Positions 1 to 7,573 are shown, counted from the stretch's first letter. The stretch is DNA of 19,764 nucleotides from JAEUQQ01 sp963697285 (GCA_963697285.1 CAVONI010000014.1:1-19764); one strand, 5' to 3'. The notes: generated by a model not told the origin, from the letters alone. Translations and numbers: made by a program.

Positions 1-587
1 GACTGCAGCAGCACCGGTGTGCGCGGGTCGGCCCACGGCTGATCGAGCCCGGCGGCTTTCAGTTCGGCCATCATCGCCGCTTCGATGCCCGGGTAGCGCT
101 CGGGCGCCTTCAACTCGATGAACAGGCCGCTCCGCCCCCGGAGGGCCGCGATGGTCTCGCCGAACGTCGGGATGCGCGTGCCGGCGAACTTCGGGTCGAA
201 CCACGTCCCGGCATCGAGCCGCCTCACCTCGGCCAGCGTGAAGTCCTCGAGCGGCCACTGTCGCGTGGCCACGCCCTTCACCTGCACCGTGCGGTACCGG
301 TCGGGGAACACGGCCTCGACGTCGGTCGTGCGCTCCAGCGTTGTATCGTGCAGGCAGACGATCGCGCCGTCCTTGGTGCGCTGCAGGTCGAACTCCACGA
401 AGGTGGCGCCCTGCTCGGCGCCCAGCACGAATGCGGGCACCGTGTTCTCCGGCGCGTAGGCCGACGCCCCGCGATGCGCGACGATCCACGGCATGGGCGG
501 GGCGTCTCCGGCGGCGGCCATCATGGCGACGAGTCCCGGCCCGGCGAGCAGGCACGAGAGGAGCAGGGCATGGCGGGTCAACGGCAT
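1..587 (-). CDS. Glycerophosphodiester phosphodiesterase family protein, C-terminus beyond the window
   Basis: Secreted or periplasmic enzyme expected to hydrolyse glycerophosphodiesters to glycerol-3-phosphate and an alcohol. The 195 visible residues start at ATG 587; an ATG 12 bases further upstream meets a stop within two codons. A hydrophobic signal peptide covers about residues 5-26. The GDPD signature follows: HRGASAYAPENT (about 38-49, catalytic His38 and Arg39, metal ligand Glu47), then VEFDLQRTKDG (Glu65 and Asp67) and CLHD with the second catalytic histidine (His80). ELKAPERYPG lies near the end of the visible part. All key residues of the TIM-barrel half that is present are intact. 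The 3' part of the gene lies to the left of position 1. It diverges from the oxidoreductase at 766, sharing a 178-base upstream region. Family assignment is firm; the natural substrate is not known. Confidence 0.9.
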   Translation of the reverse strand, partial: MPLTRHALLLSCLLAGPGLVAMMAAAGDAPPMPWIVAHRGASAYAPENTVPAFVLGAEQGATFVEFDLQRTKDGAIVCLHDTTLERTTDVEAVFPDRYRTVQVKGVATRQWPLEDFTLAEVRRLDAGTWFDPKFAGTRIPTFGETIAALRGRSGLFIELKAPERYPGIEAAMMAELKAAGLDQPWADPRTPVLLQ

Positions 588-765
588 GGCGTCAGAGCAT
601 CCCACAGGTGGTCTGGCGACGCCGAGCCGTGACCCTGGCAGCCGGAGGGCCGCGCCACGGACCACGGTTCCGCACCGCCCGAGCGCGCCAGCTTGCGCTA
701 CACTCGGGCAGCGCACGGGGTGCTGTGCCCCCCGCCCGCAGCGCGCCTGGAACAGGAGTGTGGCC
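588..765 (+). promoter_or_regulatory. Divergent intergenic region with possible -10 box and RBS
   Basis: This region separates the divergent phosphodiesterase and oxidoreductase genes. TTGCGCTACACT at 693-704 ends in TACACT, the same hexamer seen in the -10 position of the better promoter at 13103-13132, but no convincing -35 hexamer lies 16-18 bases upstream. A clear ribosome binding site, AGGAG at 754-758, lies 7 bases before ATG 766 and decides that start. No promoter for the phosphodiesterase could be picked out. Confidence 0.35.
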
Positions 766-2034
766 ATGACGATGTCCGAACACACACGCCGGGATTTCCT
801 GAAGACCGTCGCCGCGGCGGGGACGGTATCCCTGGTTGCGCCGCGCGGCCTGGACGCGGCCACGCAGCGCCGCAGCATCGGAGCCAATGATCGTATCCGC
901 ATCGGCATCATCGGGTGCGGCGACCGCGGCGTCGGCGTCGAGATGGCCAGCGTGCACCAGCACGCCAAGGCCGAGAACCTGGAAGTCATCGCGGTGTACG
1001 ACCCCTGGCGAGTGGCAAGTGAGGGGGCGGCGGCCAAGGCGAAGGAATGGTTCGGCACGGACGCGAAGCAGTGCCGGGCCGTCGACGAACTGCTGGACCT
1101 CCGAGAGGTCGACGCGGTGTTCATCTCGTCGCCCGATCACTGGCACGCCGCGCACCTCGAAGCCGCCGTCACGGCGGGCAAGCATGTCTATGTCGAGAAG
1201 CCGATGGCCAACGAGATCGGCGAACTGAACCGCGCGTACGCGGCCGCGAAAGCGTCCGGGGTCATCATCCAGGCCGGCACGCAGCTGCGCAGCTCGGCTG
1301 TGGCGGCGGGCTGCCGCGAACTGCTCAAGTCAGGCAAGCTCGGCAGGATTTCCCGCATCGAGCAGATCCGCAACGGCGACAAGCCGTACTGGTACCAGTA
1401 CCTGAAGCCCGAGGTGAAGGCGGCCGATCTGGATTGGAAGGCCTTCGCCAAGGACCGCACGAAGAAGGCCTTCGACCCGATCCTGTATTCGGGCTGGTAC
1501 GGGTACTGGGAGTTCTCGCAGGGCCCGGTTCCGCAGTGGGGCGTGCATTTCCTCGACCTCGTGCACTTCATCGCCGACCTCGGGATTCCCGAGACGTGCG
1601 TGTGCCTGGGCGGTGTCTACACGTGGAAGGACGAACATCGCTTCACCGCGCCGGACCAGGTGGACGCGCTCTGGCACTATCCCGACGGCCTGATGATCAG
1701 CTACTCGACGAACTTCGGGAACAGCGCCGGCAACGTGACCCGATTCGGCGGCGACAAGGGCATGCTGCGGCTCGACTGGTCGAACGCCACGTACAGCGCC
1801 GACGGCGGCATCAACCGCGACGGCTCGATTCGTGGCGAGAACAAGGTCGAGCCCATCGAGCAGACGGACCACTGGGTGAACTGGTACCGGTGCATGCGCG
1901 ATGGCAAGACGCCGAACGCGTCGCTCGACGCCGGCTATCAGCATGCCGTGGCCAGCATCATGGCCACGATGTCCTATGAGACGGGCCGGCGGGCACGCTT
2001 CGACAAGGTGAAGCGCACCATCACGCTGGACTGA
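766..2034 (+). CDS. Gfo/Idh/MocA family oxidoreductase with Tat signal (paralogue A)
   Basis: A 422-residue NAD(P)-dependent sugar or polyol oxidoreductase expected to be exported folded by the Tat pathway. Residues 8-13 are RRDFLK followed by a hydrophobic stretch to about 27. The Rossmann fold begins at 44 with GIIGCGDRG (dinucleotide loop about 50-55). SSPDHWHA (121-128) precedes the catalytic-type motif VEKP (143-146). QWGVHFLD with His261 lies in the substrate-side C-terminal domain. ATG 766 was chosen over longer in-frame extensions because AGGAG lies 7 bases upstream and the Tat motif starts immediately; GTG 760 is a weaker alternative. It is monocistronic and convergent with the cytochrome operon across a hairpin. 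The reading frame is intact. The substrate cannot be named. It is distinct in sequence from the two relatives at 6114 and 8541. Confidence 0.9.
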   Translation: MTMSEHTRRDFLKTVAAAGTVSLVAPRGLDAATQRRSIGANDRIRIGIIGCGDRGVGVEMASVHQHAKAENLEVIAVYDPWRVASEGAAAKAKEWFGTDAKQCRAVDELLDLREVDAVFISSPDHWHAAHLEAAVTAGKHVYVEKPMANEIGELNRAYAAAKASGVIIQAGTQLRSSAVAAGCRELLKSGKLGRISRIEQIRNGDKPYWYQYLKPEVKAADLDWKAFAKDRTKKAFDPILYSGWYGYWEFSQGPVPQWGVHFLDLVHFIADLGIPETCVCLGGVYTWKDEHRFTAPDQVDALWHYPDGLMISYSTNFGNSAGNVTRFGGDKGMLRLDWSNATYSADGGINRDGSIRGENKVEPIEQTDHWVNWYRCMRDGKTPNASLDAGYQHAVASIMATMSYETGRRARFDKVKRTITLD

Positions 2035-2069
2035 TCAGGGCGGGATCAGGCCAGCCCCCCAACGCAACA

Positions 2070-2095
2070 GGGCGCCCTGGTCTGGACGGGCGCCC
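2070..2095. terminator. Hairpin between convergent genes
   Basis: The self-complementary octamer GGGCGCCC occurs twice (2070-2077 and 2088-2095) with a 10-base loop, so RNA from either strand folds into an 8-bp all-GC stem. It lies 35 bases after the oxidoreductase stop and 55 bases beyond the cytochrome stop on the other strand, the right place for a bidirectional terminator. No T-run follows on either side, so intrinsic termination is uncertain. The rest of 2035-2149 shows nothing else. Confidence 0.5.
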
Positions 2096-2149
2096 GACTG
2101 CCGCGGCCTTCACGACCAGGCGGCGCTACTCACGCGGCCCAGTGGCCCA

Positions 2150-3511
2150 CTATGGTTCGGTGTGACACAAGTCGCAGGACTGGCTGATCACCCGGCCGTC
2201 CTTCGTCTTGTGCTCGTCGTCGTGGCAGCGGAAGCAACCTGGGAAGTCCATGTGCCCCAGGTTGTTCGAGTAGGTCCCGAACCCCACTTTCATCGTCGGA
2301 AACGTGTTGCGCGCGTAGATGTCCTGTGTGGCAACAACGACCCGCTCCACGTCCCGCCGTCGGTTCATATAGACGCCCGACTGTTCGGTGCGGTAGAAGT
2401 CACGCAGGCGCGCGGCGATCGCGTCCAGCGCAGCCGTCTTGGAGGGGTAGGTTTCAGTCAGCGCGGCCACACTCTGACGTCGCGCGAACGGCAGGTCGGT
2501 CGGCATCGCGCCGGTGGCCAGGGCGCCGTCCACCGCGCGCTCGGCGGTGTTGTCGAACGGATGCCCTGTCCTGTTGTGGCAATCGACACAGTCCATCTGG
2601 CGACGTTCACCCTTCTTGAGGTCGGCGGCGGGCGTGCCTTCGGCGAGATACTCGCGCACGGTGCCGTCGCGGTCGGTGACCTTCACCCAGGGAATCTGCT
2701 CGCGCTTGGCATCGGTGGCGATGTATTCGACCGTGCTCGACGCACTGGTATGCCAGTGGATGCCCGTGGCCTTGCGGACGGTGTCGCTGCCGCCGCCGAC
2801 GTGCAACTGCAACACGGTCTCAGTCACCGTGTTGGCTTCGTCGTCGGCAAATTCACGCCTGGTGCTGACCTTGTCCCCGTGGAACTTCTCCGGCCAGTGA
2901 CACTGCTCGCATGTTTCACGTGCGGGACGGAGATTGTGGACGGGAGACGGAATCGGGCGCGAGAACGTATTCAGGCTCACCGCAAAGATCTGACGTGTGC
3001 CGGACAACTTCGACTGGACGAACCACGACGCGCCCGGGCCGATGTGACACTTCACGCAGCCGACACGTGCGTGGGCGCTCGCCTGGAACGCCATGTGCTG
3101 TGGCTCCATGACCTCATGGCAGACGGTGCCGCAGAACGCCGTGGATTCCATGTAGTGCACCCCTGAATACGCGGCCAGCGACACGATGATCACGTTGATG
3201 AACGTCAGCACCAGCACCGTCGCCGTGACCTGACGATGTCGTGGCGAATTGAGGTCGAGCGTCGGCCACTGCACGTCGGCCTTGCCCGCCGCCACACGTT
3301 TCCGCTGTCGCCACGTACCGAGCGGGATCAGCAGCAGCCCGACGATGAAGAACATCGGCAGGATGAGGAAGAACACCATGCCCATATACGGGTTGGTGTG
3401 CATCCCCATCGACTCGACGGCGAAGAACACGATGAACAGGATCGCGCTCATCGTGGTGATGAGCGCACCCGCAAACGAAATCGGATGACGGAGGAACGGC
3501 AGTTTGTTCAT
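2150..3511 (-). CDS. NapC/ImcH-like membrane multihaem cytochrome c (six haem motifs)
   Basis: A 453-residue inner-membrane cytochrome probably exchanging electrons between the quinone pool and periplasmic carriers. Three hydrophobic helices (about 13-33, 43-65 and 95-116) precede a periplasmic domain. Haem motifs are CGTVCH (127-132), CVKCH (152-156), CEQCH (201-205), CVDCH (308-312), CFRCH (426-430) and CDLCH (446-450). The first has three residues between its cysteines, and a Met follows at 135. Classical NapC/NrfH proteins have one helix; the three-helix layout is closer to ImcH-type proteins of metal-reducing Desulfuromonadia, an analogy from memory. Start ATG 3511 was chosen; TTG 3526 would add five residues directly against the upstream stop. 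It is the last gene of a three-gene operon, 15 bases after the cytochrome b gene. Quinol oxidation is inferred from family and context. Confidence 0.85.
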   Translation of the reverse strand: MNKLPFLRHPISFAGALITTMSAILFIVFFAVESMGMHTNPYMGMVFFLILPMFFIVGLLLIPLGTWRQRKRVAAGKADVQWPTLDLNSPRHRQVTATVLVLTFINVIIVSLAAYSGVHYMESTAFCGTVCHEVMEPQHMAFQASAHARVGCVKCHIGPGASWFVQSKLSGTRQIFAVSLNTFSRPIPSPVHNLRPARETCEQCHWPEKFHGDKVSTRREFADDEANTVTETVLQLHVGGGSDTVRKATGIHWHTSASSTVEYIATDAKREQIPWVKVTDRDGTVREYLAEGTPAADLKKGERRQMDCVDCHNRTGHPFDNTAERAVDGALATGAMPTDLPFARRQSVAALTETYPSKTAALDAIAARLRDFYRTEQSGVYMNRRRDVERVVVATQDIYARNTFPTMKVGFGTYSNNLGHMDFPGCFRCHDDEHKTKDGRVISQSCDLCHTEP

Positions 3512-3526
3512 ACGGGCATTCGGCAA

Positions 3527-4351
3527 CTACGCCAGCAGGGCATACAGAATGAGCGACACCAGCGAGAGGCCAATCACGACCGCGGTGGTGCCGATGGCCG
3601 TGCCGAGCCAGCGCAGCCAGCGGGGCGGAGCCGTCGTGCGGATCGAGTCGAGGGCCCCGGCCTCCTGCATGCGGGCATATTCTCCGGGACGTTCTTGCTG
3701 CATTTCCTCTTCAGGGACGACGCCGGTGAAGATGACCCGGTCCATCGGGAATTTCTCCGGGCGGAGGTGGCCGTTGAAGAAGTGCATCGTGAAGATGAAG
3801 CCTACAGCGAGCAGCGCTTCTTCGCCGTGAATCACCAGGGCGACGTTGAAAACCCACCCGGGTATGAACTGCGAGAAGAACACGGGAAACCAGAGCAGCA
3901 GGCCCGACGCGCCGATGACGCCCATGCCCCAGAACACGGCCCAGTAGTCGAACTTCTCCCAGTAGGTGAAGCGGTCAAACGCCGGGCGTGGCCCCTGGCC
4001 GACGAACCACTTGATGTGGCCGACGAAATCCGTGAGGTCCCGCGGTTGCGGCACCATGGACCTCGGTCCCCACAACATCCCCCAGTCCTTGTCGATCACG
4101 ATGCGTCGCCCGACCCGCCAGAGGTGGACGGCAAAGACGGCGATCAGCAGCGTGGCGCACGTGCGGTGAATGAACCCGGCGGTTTCAAACGACCCGAACA
4201 GGCGCACCAACGTGCGTGCCCAGTCGGCATCGTGGAACACCAGAGGCAGCCCGGTTACCGCCAGACCGAGAAACGCGATCATCAACAAGACATGCAGTGT
4301 GCGGTCGACGGCGTCAAAACGCCGTACGAAACGTCCCGTCTCGGTGGTCAT
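3527..4351 (-). CDS. Cytochrome b, formate dehydrogenase gamma/b561-like membrane subunit
   Basis: A 274-residue integral membrane protein likely carrying b-type haem and linking quinone chemistry to the cytochromes c on either side. Hydrophobic helices lie at about 18-38, 60-80, 136-158, 166-190 and 248-272. Candidate haem-ligand histidines within or next to helices are His20, His62, His76, His175 and His190. The phrase FNGHLRPEKFPMD after helix 4 is typical of the formate dehydrogenase gamma/cytochrome b561 superfamily. The extra C-terminal helix is beyond the four-helix core. ATG 4351 starts six bases after the stop of the seven-haem gene and the stop lies 15 bases before the NapC-like start, so the three are almost certainly cotranscribed. 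No dehydrogenase catalytic subunit is adjacent, so a formate dehydrogenase role is unlikely. The exact subfamily is uncertain. Confidence 0.83.
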   Translation of the reverse strand: MTTETGRFVRRFDAVDRTLHVLLMIAFLGLAVTGLPLVFHDADWARTLVRLFGSFETAGFIHRTCATLLIAVFAVHLWRVGRRIVIDKDWGMLWGPRSMVPQPRDLTDFVGHIKWFVGQGPRPAFDRFTYWEKFDYWAVFWGMGVIGASGLLLWFPVFFSQFIPGWVFNVALVIHGEEALLAVGFIFTMHFFNGHLRPEKFPMDRVIFTGVVPEEEMQQERPGEYARMQEAGALDSIRTTAPPRWLRWLGTAIGTTAVVIGLSLVSLILYALLA

Positions 4352-4357
4352 GGTTGT

Positions 4358-5323
4358 TCAGTGTCCTTCGGCGCAGCCGTTGGCTCGGGCTCGGGCTCGG
4401 GCTCGGCTCGGCGCGGACTCGGAGTGGGAGCGGTGGTGACGGCGGCGCTCCATGGCGCTTCTGGGCAACCACAACATCGCGTGCAGTCCGAAGAATCCGA
4501 ACACGCCGATGAGCAGCCAGTGCATGAACCGCGAGGCGTAGTACAGCGTGGGGTTGCGCTCGACGTTGTCCTTGTCGGCATGGGGATCGTATTGCGCAAA
4601 CCCGGGTGTGGCGTCCGCGTGGCACTGCTGGCACGTCGCCACGATCTTCGCACTGGAGACCAGCGACCGTGGGTCCTCTTTCGGATGGATCTCGTGCGCC
4701 GCATGGCAATCGGAACACTTGGCCACACGCTCGAATCCCAGTGAGGTGATCTGCCCGTGGAACGTGTCGCGATAGGTCTTGATCCGATCGAGGTGGCAGG
4801 TGCCGCACTCGGCCACCAGGTCCATGCGCCACTCGCCGGTGGCGATCGGTTGAGTGTAGTGCGCGGTGTGGCAATTGACGCAGGTGGCAGCCACGCTCTT
4901 GGCGTCTGCGCGGCGCGCGGCGGCATGAACGCTGGTCGCGTAGGCCTTCACCTCGTCCTCGTGGCACGTGGAGCAGTCGACTTTCTCCAGTTTGGACTCG
5001 TGCGGCAACTCCTTGCCTTCGAGGTCCGCGTGGCACGTCGTGCAGCTCATCTCGGCTGCCCCGTGCACGGACTTGGCGAATCGCGACGCGTCCACGGCGA
5101 CGCTCTGCCCGTTGTCGGCCTTGGCCTCCGGGTCACCGTGACAGTCCAGGCAGTCGGCGTTGGTGACTTCAACGGGCGCGTCAGGGGGCTGCGCCGCGAC
5201 GTCGGCTGAGGGCACGGGAGGAGGGATAACCGCCGGTCGCGACGCCAGCGCCGGCACCACACAAAGGCTGGCCACCCACGCGATGAAGACAACGACGATG
5301 AGGGAGAGGGGACGCAGGGTCAT
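4358..5323 (-). CDS. Membrane-anchored seven-haem cytochrome c
   Basis: A 321-residue periplasmic multihaem cytochrome with a C-terminal anchor. A signal sequence covers residues 1 to about 28 and is followed by a proline-rich linker. Seven CxxCH motifs begin at Cys58, 94, 117, 148, 173, 203 and 231, with several extra His residues (for example His88, 133 and 189) as likely distal ligands. A single helix at about 266-287 (FMHWLLIGVFGFFGLHAMLWLP) contains two histidines and ends in a basic cytoplasmic tail with an Arg-Ala repeat. This anchor resembles the first helix of formate dehydrogenase gamma-type proteins, so it may pack against the cytochrome b encoded six bases downstream. It is first in the operon and is preceded by the 5324-5610 spacer. 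Longer in-frame readings upstream of ATG 5323 cross non-coding sequence and the DoxX gene out of frame. Confidence 0.88.
   Translation of the reverse strand: MTLRPLSLIVVVFIAWVASLCVVPALASRPAVIPPPVPSADVAAQPPDAPVEVTNADCLDCHGDPEAKADNGQSVAVDASRFAKSVHGAAEMSCTTCHADLEGKELPHESKLEKVDCSTCHEDEVKAYATSVHAAARRADAKSVAATCVNCHTAHYTQPIATGEWRMDLVAECGTCHLDRIKTYRDTFHGQITSLGFERVAKCSDCHAAHEIHPKEDPRSLVSSAKIVATCQQCHADATPGFAQYDPHADKDNVERNPTLYYASRFMHWLLIGVFGFFGLHAMLWLPRSAMERRRHHRSHSESAPSRARARARANGCAEGH
4382..4405. repeat. Hexanucleotide tandem repeat (GGCTCG)x4 inside the cytochrome c tail
   Basis: Four perfect copies of GGCTCG plus a partial fifth unit lie in the last codons of the seven-haem cytochrome gene. On the coding strand the unit is read as Arg-Ala, giving RARARARA in the basic cytoplasmic tail. 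Copy-number change by slippage would keep the frame and only alter tail length. Confidence 0.8.
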
Positions 5324-5610
5324 AGACGAGTCGCGTGTGAGCCTACCGCATGATCCTTGCCGAGGCGAGTGCCAATGCGGGCAGAACGAAGGCAGACCGC
5401 TGAATCGTCCAGGGCCGGGAACGAACACCCAGTCCATGGGGAATAGTCCCCTGTTCGGCCGGGCGATGTTCGCGGCGTTGTACCGAGATCGTCGCTGGAA
5501 CCGGGCCCCGACGGCGGCCGTTCCGACTCGCTCGAGGCCGCGAGTCCTCGGCGGCCCGGCCCGTGACGGGCTGCCGCCCGCCACGGTGCGAGGATCGCGT
5601 CGGCGTGGTC
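5324..5610. promoter_or_regulatory. Spacer upstream of the cytochrome operon with a dyad
   Basis: 287 bases without a credible gene, between the DoxX stop and the cytochrome operon start, both on the minus strand. It should contain the operon promoter, but I found no convincing -35/-10 pair. A short perfect dyad, GGGGA-ATAG-TCCCC at 5438-5451, lies about 115 bases before the cytochrome start and could be an operator. A small GC hairpin at 5559-5571 (GCCCG/CGGGC) lies about 40 bases beyond the DoxX stop and may help terminate the upstream operon; it has no T-run. Confidence 0.35.
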
Positions 5611-6117
5611 CTACGCCGCGGCCAGGCGCGGCTTCCGCACCCACAGGCCGTGCACGATCCGGTCGAGCCCCGCGAACGTCCCGCTGCCTGTCGCGAAGAT
5701 GACGACGAGCGCGGCCAGTTCCACCAGGTTCTTGTTCACGATCAGGTAATTGCCCTCTGACGGGATCGTGTAGAAGTAGCCGATGAACGGCGGGTTGCAC
5801 AGGTAGAACAGCAGCAGGAAGCCGATGCCGCCAAGGCTCGCCAGCCGCGTGAACAGGCCCAGGATGAGGCAGGCGCCGACGAGCGTCAGCCCCCACATCG
5901 TGATCGTGTCGGAATAGGCCAGCATGGTCGGGTCGCTGGCGAGCCACCGGAAGAACCCGGCGAACGGCCCGCGCGACTGCTTCATGTAGCCGGCCGCCGA
6001 CCACGAGTCGGCCGTGAGCTTGGCGAGGCCTTCGTACAGGAAGTGCCACCCCACCAGCACCCGCATCAGGGTGATGCCGACCATCGCCCAGTGAGAAGCC
6101 CGCGTCTCGGTCATCAT
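5611..6117 (-). CDS. DoxX family membrane protein
   Basis: A 168-residue integral membrane protein of the DoxX family. Hydrophobic helices lie at about 10-28, 72-92, 95-115 and 128-148. The N-terminal phrase LMRVLVGWHFLYEGLAKL and the conserved Gly-Leu-Phe-Thr-Arg segment are characteristic. The first ATG (6117) overlaps the TGA of the upstream oxidoreductase as ATGA, with a second ATG at 6114 immediately after; either gives essentially the same protein and implies translational coupling. DoxX proteins are often found beside redox enzymes but have no single agreed function. Here it is the last gene of the long minus-strand run and may anchor or serve the exported oxidoreductase encoded just before it, which is inference from position only. 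The frame is intact. Confidence 0.88.
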   Translation of the reverse strand: MMTETRASHWAMVGITLMRVLVGWHFLYEGLAKLTADSWSAAGYMKQSRGPFAGFFRWLASDPTMLAYSDTITMWGLTLVGACLILGLFTRLASLGGIGFLLLFYLCNPPFIGYFYTIPSEGNYLIVNKNLVELAALVVIFATGSGTFAGLDRIVHGLWVRKPRLAAA

Positions 6118-7376
6118 GCCGCCCCCCCGACCTTGAAGTCCTCCGGCCGGAACGCCAGCCGGGTGTTCGCCTCGATCGCCTCGTTGACCTTGAGCACCGC
6201 CACCGCCGATTCGTAGGCGACCTCCGCCGGACAGTTGAGCGTCGCCTTCCCGCGCACGGCGTCGAAGAAGTTCTGCAGGTGCGGCTGATGGTACGGGTCG
6301 GTGAGCGTGACCGGCACCTTGTGCCGATCGGGCGCCACCGACTCGCGGACGTCCGCAATCGCGGCCGTCTTGCCCTCCTCCTCCTCCTTGGCCGCCGGGA
6401 CCTGCGGGGCGCTGATGTAGCCCTTCTGGACCCAGTCGTCCCAGGCCGGCGCGTTGGGGTCGCGGTAGAGCGAGCCGGGGTTGTTCCCTTCGGACTCCGA
6501 GAGGGTCAACGTGCCCTGGTCGCCCATGAACGTCTCGAAGTAGCCCTGGCTGCCGTTGGTCGTCTGCGTCTGGTAGTACGCCTTGGCCGGGCCGGCCGGC
6601 GTCATGTAGTCGTAGATGACCATGACCGTGTCGTACCACTCGTGCGTCTTGGGGTCGTGGTAGAGCAGGCCGCCGCTGGCGGTCACGTGCGTCGGGTTCG
6701 AGCCGAGGAACCAGCTGTAGATGTCGATCTGGTGCGAGCCGAGGTCGACGATCGGGCCGCCGCCCTTGCCCTTGTACCAGCGCCAGTTGCGGAACTGGTG
6801 CATGTCCTTGAAGCCGAACTGCGTGAGCGTCGCCTGCGGGATCGCGTAGCGCTCGGGCGCGCCGAGGTCGGCCGCCACCGCGCGGTTCCACTGGCCGTTG
6901 ACGGTGACGATGCGTCCGAGCAGGCTCGCCTCCTTCAGCAGCTTGTCGTGGCAGTGGATGTAGCGCGGGTTCGATCGGCGCTGGTGGCCGATCTGCAGGA
7001 GCTTGCCGGTCTCGCGCGCGGCGAGCACCATGTTGCGCGCGCCCTCGAGCGTGTTGGACATCTCCTTCTCGCAGTAGACGTGCTTGCCGGCCTTGAGGCA
7101 CGCGATGGCATGCTCGGCGTGCCAGAAGTCGGGCGTGGCGATGACCACCGCCTCGATCTCGGGCTGCTTGTCGAGCATCTCGCGGTAGTCCACGTAGCCG
7201 GTCACCTCGTGGTTGTACCGCTTGAGCGTGTTGACCACCCGCTTCTGGTTGTACTCGGTCCAGATGTCGCACACGGCGCGGAAGCGCAGCCCCGGGATGC
7301 GCAGCATCGCCTCGGTGAGCACCTGCCCCTGCGCGCCGGCGCCGATCAGGGCGACGTTGATCTCCTTGCACGTCAC
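6114..7376 (-). CDS. Gfo/Idh/MocA family oxidoreductase, catalytic part (paralogue B)
   Basis: A 420-residue NAD(P)-dependent oxidoreductase of the sugar/inositol dehydrogenase type. The Rossmann loop is GAGAQG at about 11-16. ATPDFWHAEH precedes YCEKEMSNTLEGAR, where the usual Glu-Lys-Pro motif is Glu-Lys-Glu; the lysine is kept. GGGPIVDLGSHQID lies in the substrate domain. The frame opens with GTG 7376, which overlaps the stop of a 66-residue leader frame as GTGA. Relatives often carry a Tat-like or membrane leader fused in frame, so this may be one protein cut by a one-base deletion or two coupled cistrons. Without the leader the enzyme would stay in the cytoplasm. It is followed by DoxX with an ATGA overlap. 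The substrate is unknown. Confidence 0.88.
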   Translation of the reverse strand: MTCKEINVALIGAGAQGQVLTEAMLRIPGLRFRAVCDIWTEYNQKRVVNTLKRYNHEVTGYVDYREMLDKQPEIEAVVIATPDFWHAEHAIACLKAGKHVYCEKEMSNTLEGARNMVLAARETGKLLQIGHQRRSNPRYIHCHDKLLKEASLLGRIVTVNGQWNRAVAADLGAPERYAIPQATLTQFGFKDMHQFRNWRWYKGKGGGPIVDLGSHQIDIYSWFLGSNPTHVTASGGLLYHDPKTHEWYDTVMVIYDYMTPAGPAKAYYQTQTTNGSQGYFETFMGDQGTLTLSESEGNNPGSLYRDPNAPAWDDWVQKGYISAPQVPAAKEEEEGKTAAIADVRESVAPDRHKVPVTLTDPYHQPHLQNFFDAVRGKATLNCPAEVAYESAVAVLKVNEAIEANTRLAFRPEDFKVGGAA

Positions 7377-7573
7377 CTGCCGGCCGCGCGCGGGGCGACC
7401 GCCGCCTGCGCCGTCGCCTGCTTGACCTGGTTCTGCTTGCGCCACGCGTAGCCGAAGAGCCCCAGCGCCGGGACTGTCGAGAGCCCCATCAGCACGTCGC
7501 GGCGATCGAGCTTGCGTTGCCCCGCGGCCGCCGCCGGTGCCGCCTTGTCCTTGCCGTCCTCGCCCGCCATCAT
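7373..7573 (-). CDS. Tat-like leader/anchor frame of oxidoreductase B (66 aa, separate frame)
   Basis: A 66-residue frame beginning with two ATGs (7573 and 7570), the first overlapping the ApbE stop as ATGA. It contains DRRDVLMGLSTVPALGLFGYAW at about 23-44, a twin-arginine motif plus a hydrophobic segment, then a charged, Ala-rich linker ending exactly where the catalytic frame begins. In the family this segment is normally the N-terminus of the oxidoreductase, so the simplest reading is one gene (6114-7573) needing one added base at about 7375. The alternative is a real small anchor protein coupled to the enzyme. The shift is in the opposite direction to most other breaks in the window, which leaves the two-gene reading open. 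Confidence 0.6.
   Translation of the reverse strand: MMAGEDGKDKAAPAAAAGQRKLDRRDVLMGLSTVPALGLFGYAWRKQNQVKQATAQAAVAPRAAGR

Noticed and set aside
3236..4744. Long plus-strand open frame (about 500 codons) opposite the cytochrome b and c genes
   Set aside because: It is antisense to three well-supported genes and its product is low-complexity Arg/Glu/His-rich with no domain; a typical high-GC shadow.
5358..5374. Sigma54-like TGGCAC...GGCA upstream of the cytochrome operon
   Set aside because: The GG-to-GC spacing is 11 bases instead of the strict 10, and no activator site is visible.
5324..6358. In-frame extension of the seven-haem cytochrome to a 666-codon frame
   Set aside because: The added part reads DoxX and oxidoreductase DNA out of frame and then the spacer; the signal peptide begins at ATG 5323.
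6118..7371. In-frame upstream extension of the DoxX gene (586 codons)
   Set aside because: It overlaps the intact oxidoreductase in another frame and shows Arg/Gly/Ala-rich shadow sequence.
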